From: Anaerolineae bacterium
GTDB lineage: Bacteria > Chloroflexota > Anaerolineae > Anaerolineales > UBA11858
Length of the DNA stretch: 9,405 nucleotides
Assembly (NCBI GenBank): GCA_003694235.1
Contig: RFKO01000140.1
Span: forward strand, 1 to 9,405
Direction of reading: 5' to 3'
Both the position numbers and the translations under genes were made by a program. A model generated the notes under the pieces. That model did not search any database, was not told where the DNA came from, and worked only from the letters and a program-made list of their open reading frames with translations. This document shows, piece by piece, positions 6,458 to 9,405 of this stretch; within the stretch, counting starts at the first letter, position 1; each line of letters begins with the position of its first letter.

Positions 6458-7363
6458 TTATTCATCAAGTCCACCTGGATGATAATCATCGATCACACTG
6501 CGCATATCCTCGTCGGCATAGAAGAGATAGTGGTCGCGGGTCGTTTTTGGGTCAGCGTGCCGGAGCAATTTCGAAACGGTTGTTAATGACGCGCCGTTGT
6601 TTTTCCACCCTCGGGCGGCTGTTGGACGGAGACGTTGAGGTGTGACGCCGTAAATATTGAGTTCCTCGGCTTTTGCTTTTATCTTCCTCCAGGCTTCTCT
6701 GCGATCCCATTGTTTGCCTTTTGAATTTACAAACAAGGGAGCATTGTTTGATCGGAGATGGCTGACATATGCCTTTAGAAAAGGAACCAGCTGTTTTGGT
6801 ATGGGTAGCCATTGGGTTCGTCCACTCTTTGTATCCGGAAGACGAAGTGTCAACGCCTCGAAATCTAAATCACTTTTACGCAGATTTGCTGTTTCGCCTG
6901 GGCGAGTTGCCAGAAAGGCTTGCAATGCGATGAACAGTGCGATCTGATAGCGATGCCTCTGGATAGGAAATCGGAGCTCCAGCAGAATGTTGTATTGTGA
7001 ATCCGTTATATCTTTTGGATCGGGTGTTTGGATGTGCAACCCTGCTTCTTCTAAAAGCTTGCCAAACCGTTTTCTGAATTTGGCCGGCCGGAGGCGACTG
7101 CCCTTTGCGGTTGGGAAGATGAGATCGCTATCTGGGAGATAGCGATCTTTGAGCCGTAGATAATCGCGCATCAACCGCGGTTCTGTCAATTGAATTGCTT
7201 GGCCATGGATATGGATGTATAAGTAAGGTTCACTGGTTTGGAATTCGTTGCTTGAAGCGTTGGTGTTTAGCAGTTGATTGAGCGTAAGCGCGGATTTTCG
7301 TAAGATATCGATGATGAGTATATCTCGCAAGTATACGAATTCACCACATTGTGTTGAGTTCAT
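6458..7363 (-). CDS. Tyrosine recombinase catalytic protein, downstream part of a split recombinase
   Basis: 301 residues. The C-terminal part (about 120-285) is a tyrosine recombinase catalytic domain: Arg I in TRPGE (R154), the beta-hairpin lysine in TKSGRTQWLPIP (K179), box II as QRLRPT (243-248, Arg246), LLRH (H269) and a nucleophile candidate Y279 or Y282 in DHYLFY. The usual HxLRH is QRLRP here, so both box II histidine positions are replaced. Residues about 10-112 resemble the first half of the same domain again (RDILIIDIL, then SDLIFPTAKGSRLRPAKF, then LLEEAGL), without the Arg and Lys. The start ATG at 7363 has GAGG 7-8 nt upstream but lies 23 nt inside the preceding ORF, in a different frame. 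It may be a coupled second cistron or the rest of one frameshifted gene. GC is visibly below the argS side. Recombinase family is confident; activity is uncertain. Confidence 0.85.
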   Translation of the reverse strand: MNSTQCGEFVYLRDILIIDILRKSALTLNQLLNTNASSNEFQTSEPYLYIHIHGQAIQLTEPRLMRDYLRLKDRYLPDSDLIFPTAKGSRLRPAKFRKRFGKLLEEAGLHIQTPDPKDITDSQYNILLELRFPIQRHRYQIALFIALQAFLATRPGETANLRKSDLDFEALTLRLPDTKSGRTQWLPIPKQLVPFLKAYVSHLRSNNAPLFVNSKGKQWDRREAWRKIKAKAEELNIYGVTPQRLRPTAARGWKNNGASLTTVSKLLRHADPKTTRDHYLFYADEDMRSVIDDYHPGGLDE

Positions 7364-7757
7364 CGTAGACCTCTTGCATTATTGGGCGTTCTTCTTCTTT
7401 GGAGAGGGGAGGAACGGGGTTGAGTTTTGGTTTTACGCGGATATTCAGCTTCGTGAAAGGAACAGGTTCGTTCGGGGTTAAGCCCTGCTGGTGGAGAAAA
7501 TCCCAAAATGCCAGGATTCCGTGTATCTGGGTCTCAATTGTACTCTCCTTTTTGCCCTGCTCGCGGCAATAGGCGACATATTGCTGAATATTCTGAGCAG
7601 AGATGGAGAGACGGGTATTCTGATCGTCAATTCGTTCCTGGTAGAACGTCAGGTATTGTCTGGCTGCGCTGGCGTAGGATAATGCTGTGTTGCGAGCACT
7701 TGCCTTAAAGCCCATGAGGTGGCTACGAAATTTTTGGAGAATGGCGTCCGTATTCAT
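7341..7757 (-). CDS. Tyrosine recombinase N-terminal (SAM-like, core-binding) protein, upstream part of a split recombinase
   Basis: 138 residues matching the N-terminal core-binding fold of XerC/D-type integrases, which clamps DNA opposite the catalytic domain. Visible pattern: ARNTALSYASAARQYLTFYQ at about 21-40, ISAQNIQQYVAYCREQGKKE at about 52-71, STIETQIHGILAFWDFLHQQ at about 72-91, then PPLSKEE, which normally opens the catalytic domain. It stops at a TGA (7341-7343) shortly after that point, where an intact recombinase would continue. The continuation is present in the +1 frame in the downstream ORF, overlapping by 23 nt. The start ATG at 7757 has no clear Shine-Dalgarno sequence. It is divergent from the Xre-type regulator across a 137-bp region. 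It is either one half of a two-protein recombinase or the 5' half of a frameshifted gene. Confidence 0.82.
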   Translation of the reverse strand: MNTDAILQKFRSHLMGFKASARNTALSYASAARQYLTFYQERIDDQNTRLSISAQNIQQYVAYCREQGKKESTIETQIHGILAFWDFLHQQGLTPNEPVPFTKLNIRVKPKLNPVPPLSKEEERPIMQEVYDELNTMW

Positions 7758-7894
7758 AGGCGTTGAATTTGGTGGGGCCTGTATTTACCCTGTACATACT
7801 GTAATTACATGTCACGTCTTGTAGGATTGTACGACAAGTTTTTGATTTGTCAAGAGATTGTGCTGAAGAATCGGTGAAGAAGAGGAGCGTTTTT
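7758..7894. promoter_or_regulatory. Divergent control region between the recombinase and the Xre-type regulator
   Basis: This AT-richer region separates two divergent starts. TGTAATTACA at 7800-7809 is a perfect 10-bp palindrome, a candidate operator. CTTGT at 7818-7822 and ACAAG at 7834-7838 form a second, weaker inverted pair. A rightward Shine-Dalgarno AGGAG at 7883-7887 serves the regulator. No textbook -35/-10 pair stands out on either strand. The arrangement suits autoregulation by the divergent HTH protein, which is inferred. Confidence 0.45.
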
Positions 7895-8797
7895 ATGGAC
7901 CATTTATCACTAGCAATAGGCTCATGGCTGCGAAAGGAACGACAGAAGCGGGGCTTTAATCTCCCGCAACTGGCTGACAGAGCGCGCCTTACCCATGCTG
8001 CCATCAGCCATGTGGAAACGGGAAAATCTTATGTCACCGTATGGTTTCTGGGCAAAGTGTGTTATGCTCTCGGCTTGCGTCTCCCCGACCTGGTTGCTAA
8101 CGGTTTGCTTCTTTCCCACATCCCCGATCCAGAGACACACTTTCGGAAATATGTCACCAGCAGTGTGGACGCACTATCTTTTTCGGATGTGTGCCAATTT
8201 GTGAGTTTGCCTCCCCAGGAACAAAGGCATATTGCTGTTGATTTTTACTATCGATACCTTTCGAAAAAACAACAGATTCGCCCACCGTCTGGTTGTTACG
8301 ATGAGAATTACGTGTTCACAGAAAATTGTCTCCCGAGCGCAGAGAAGTATGTGCGCGATATGAGCTCAAACCTCCTATGTCAACTTGCTGGTGCTAACGC
8401 TTTTCTCATCCCTTCAGATATTGGGGCGTTTATTTACAGCATGCGTCGTCACCGCCAACAGTCTTTGGGAGAGGTCACAGAGAAGTTGAACATGTCTTAC
8501 CAGACGCTGCGCAGAATGGAGCACAATTTCTCCGACCGGGTGAAATTGGCGGACATTCTTGCTCTGGATGTTGCTCTTGAATTGAAAGGGGAATTGGTCG
8601 CTTTTACTTGGCTGGTTTATTCGCATCGTGCTCGCTTGCTTGCTCTGGGTGAAGGGGAGCAGTTTAACAAAGCGGTTCAGTTGGCAGACAGGCTGGTGAT
8701 CACATCAAGGTTATATCAGCTCTGTCGCCGTGATGACGCGCATTGGGCGTCTGATTTGAGAGATAACCTGCGGGGATATCCGGAATGCGCACCCTGA
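7895..8797 (+). CDS. Transcriptional regulator with two Xre-type helix-turn-helix domains
   Basis: 300 residues. The N-terminal domain (about 5-68) is a clear HTH_3/Xre fold: IGSWLRKERQKRGFNLPQLA, then HAAISHVETGK and ALGLRLPDLV. A second HTH-like domain lies at about 177-235: IGAFIYSMRRHRQQSLGEVT, then MSYQTLRRMEH and ILALDVALEL. Between them and at the end are segments I do not recognise (68-176 and 236-300). Proteins of this type bind operator DNA, usually as dimers; with two HTHs one chain could hold both half-sites. ATG at 7895 is preferred because AGGAG lies 7 nt upstream; a TTG at 7847 would add 16 residues but has no ribosome binding site. Divergent from the split recombinase, it is the natural candidate regulator of it. 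GC is lower than the argS region. The DNA-binding call is firm; targets and signal are unknown. Confidence 0.85.
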   Translation: MDHLSLAIGSWLRKERQKRGFNLPQLADRARLTHAAISHVETGKSYVTVWFLGKVCYALGLRLPDLVANGLLLSHIPDPETHFRKYVTSSVDALSFSDVCQFVSLPPQEQRHIAVDFYYRYLSKKQQIRPPSGCYDENYVFTENCLPSAEKYVRDMSSNLLCQLAGANAFLIPSDIGAFIYSMRRHRQQSLGEVTEKLNMSYQTLRRMEHNFSDRVKLADILALDVALELKGELVAFTWLVYSHRARLLALGEGEQFNKAVQLADRLVITSRLYQLCRRDDAHWASDLRDNLRGYPECAP

Positions 8798-9068
8798 TAC
8801 TGGTTTTTCCAACCAGGGAGGGACGATTTCATGCGTGTAGCCTACTTGCGTGGAGCCGTACAGGGTCTAGACTCGCAATCGCCGGCGGCGGAGGCGGGCC
8901 AATCGGGATGGGGCGGGCTATTCTGCTGAAGTTCCGCCAAGAGCCGCTCTGGGAAGCGCAATCGCATGCACATGCCGCACGCCCCTCATCTTCTACCTGA
9001 GCGGGCTGGAGTTCTACCTCTGCTCCGCTTCGCCAGTGTATTATACTTGTGTGCGAGGACGAACCAGG
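8798..9068. other. Intergenic region without a supportable gene
   Basis: About 270 bp where the composition shifts back from the lower-GC module to high GC. A 32-codon frame at 8831-8929 starts MRVAYLR after a GGGAGG at 8816-8821, but resembles nothing I recognise and ends quickly. The stretch may contain decayed coding DNA. Apart from a possible promoter near 9039 I see no repeat, RNA or terminator. Confidence 0.4.
9039..9047 (+). promoter_or_regulatory. Possible -10 element upstream of the DUF6922-like gene
   Basis: TATTATACT offers two overlapping -10 matches (TATTAT 9039-9044, TATACT 9042-9047) in otherwise GC-rich DNA, 22-30 nt before the ATG. No good -35 is seen. GAGGA at 9055-9059 would be the ribosome binding site. 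Confidence 0.35.
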
Positions 9069-9332
9069 ATGAAAATACCCACGCCCATCCCGCCCACGCT
9101 GGCGCCGTTTTTCCAGGAGTATGATCTGCGCCGATTGGATCTCCAGCAAGGGCGGGGCACCATCATCGAGCGCGTGCTGCAATTCGGCAACCGGGAGGAA
9201 ATCCGCTGGTTGTTTGGCGCGTATCCCCGTGCGGAAATCCGCGCCTGGGTGGAGCAGTGGGGCGACCTGGCTCTCCCGGAACCGCACCGCACCTTCTGGC
9301 GGCTGGTGCTTGGGCTGGAGGATTTGCAGTAG
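9069..9332 (+). CDS. Small DUF6922-like protein, possible antitoxin-side partner of an AbiEii-type nucleotidyltransferase
   Basis: An 87-residue soluble protein. Its pattern fits the small proteins annotated DUF6922: PFFQEYDLRRLDL (13-25), TIIERVLQFGNREEIRWLFG (31-50), then a helix AEIRAWVEQWG (55-65), then TFWRLVLGLED (75-85). In other genomes these often precede a nucleotidyltransferase of the AbiEii/AbiGii toxin family, so an antitoxin or accessory role is plausible but not demonstrated. Recognition is from memory of the pattern. ATG at 9069 is chosen because GAGGA lies 9 nt upstream; an upstream GTG at 9036 would add 11 residues with no homology and overlaps the putative -10. No toxin ORF is recognisable in the remaining 73 bases, so any partner starts beyond the window or is absent. 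Confidence 0.7.
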   Translation: MKIPTPIPPTLAPFFQEYDLRRLDLQQGRGTIIERVLQFGNREEIRWLFGAYPRAEIRAWVEQWGDLALPEPHRTFWRLVLGLEDLQ

Positions 9333-9405
9333 TGCCTGGCATACATGGGGAGACCATGTGAAGGGCTCCGGGGGGTAAGCGTTCAAAAACCAGGCGGCGA
9401 GATGA

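Noticed and set aside
6127..6489. 120-codon minus-strand frame
   Set aside because: Lies across rnpB, which is supported by its conserved elements and P1 pairing.
8831..8929. 32-codon ORF starting MRVAYLR with an upstream GGGAGG
   Set aside because: The opening vaguely recalls serine recombinase starts, but the similarity ends after a few residues and the frame is too short to support.
9345..9405. Open frame starting ATG after the DUF6922-like gene and running off the edge
   Set aside because: Only about 20 codons, no ribosome binding site, and no resemblance to a nucleotidyltransferase N-terminus.

Overview
The window looks like a chromosomal segment of a high-GC bacterium. The best guess is a Chloroflexota member of the Anaerolineae type. 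That guess rests on the style of the ArgRS, GTPase and methyltransferase proteins and on the repeat-rich intergenic DNA. It is an inference, because no decisive taxonomic marker could be searched.

The left two thirds (1-5856) is read leftwards. In transcription order it holds rpsT (ribosomal protein S20, TTG start, own promoter and terminator), argS (arginyl-tRNA synthetase, extended -10 promoter), a cyclic-2,3-diphosphoglycerate-synthetase-like P-loop GTPase, bioY (biotin ECF transporter S component) and a beta-class DNA methyltransferase that runs off the left edge. The gaps here are filled with repeats: a TTACCCA-type 7-bp repeat hairpin after argS, and about 650 bp of tandem repeats between the GTPase and bioY. 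One 83-bp array there has copied the last codons and stop codon of the GTPase gene.

Divergently from rpsT, rnpB (RNase P RNA, about 452 nt) is read rightwards. It has a perfect 12-bp P1 helix and repeat-like DNA inserted in its P12 region.

To the right of rnpB is a module of visibly lower GC (about 6430-8800). It contains a tyrosine recombinase split over two overlapping frames, leftwards, and a divergent regulator with two Xre-type helix-turn-helix domains. The recombinase carries what looks like an internal duplication of the first half of its catalytic domain, with the first copy lacking catalytic residues. A short intergenic region with a perfect palindrome separates the two divergent genes. 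This module is the most unusual part of the window and is probably acquired DNA.

The right end returns to high GC. It holds about 270 bp with no supportable gene, then a small gene resembling the DUF6922 proteins often found beside AbiEii-type nucleotidyltransferase toxins. No toxin partner lies within the window.
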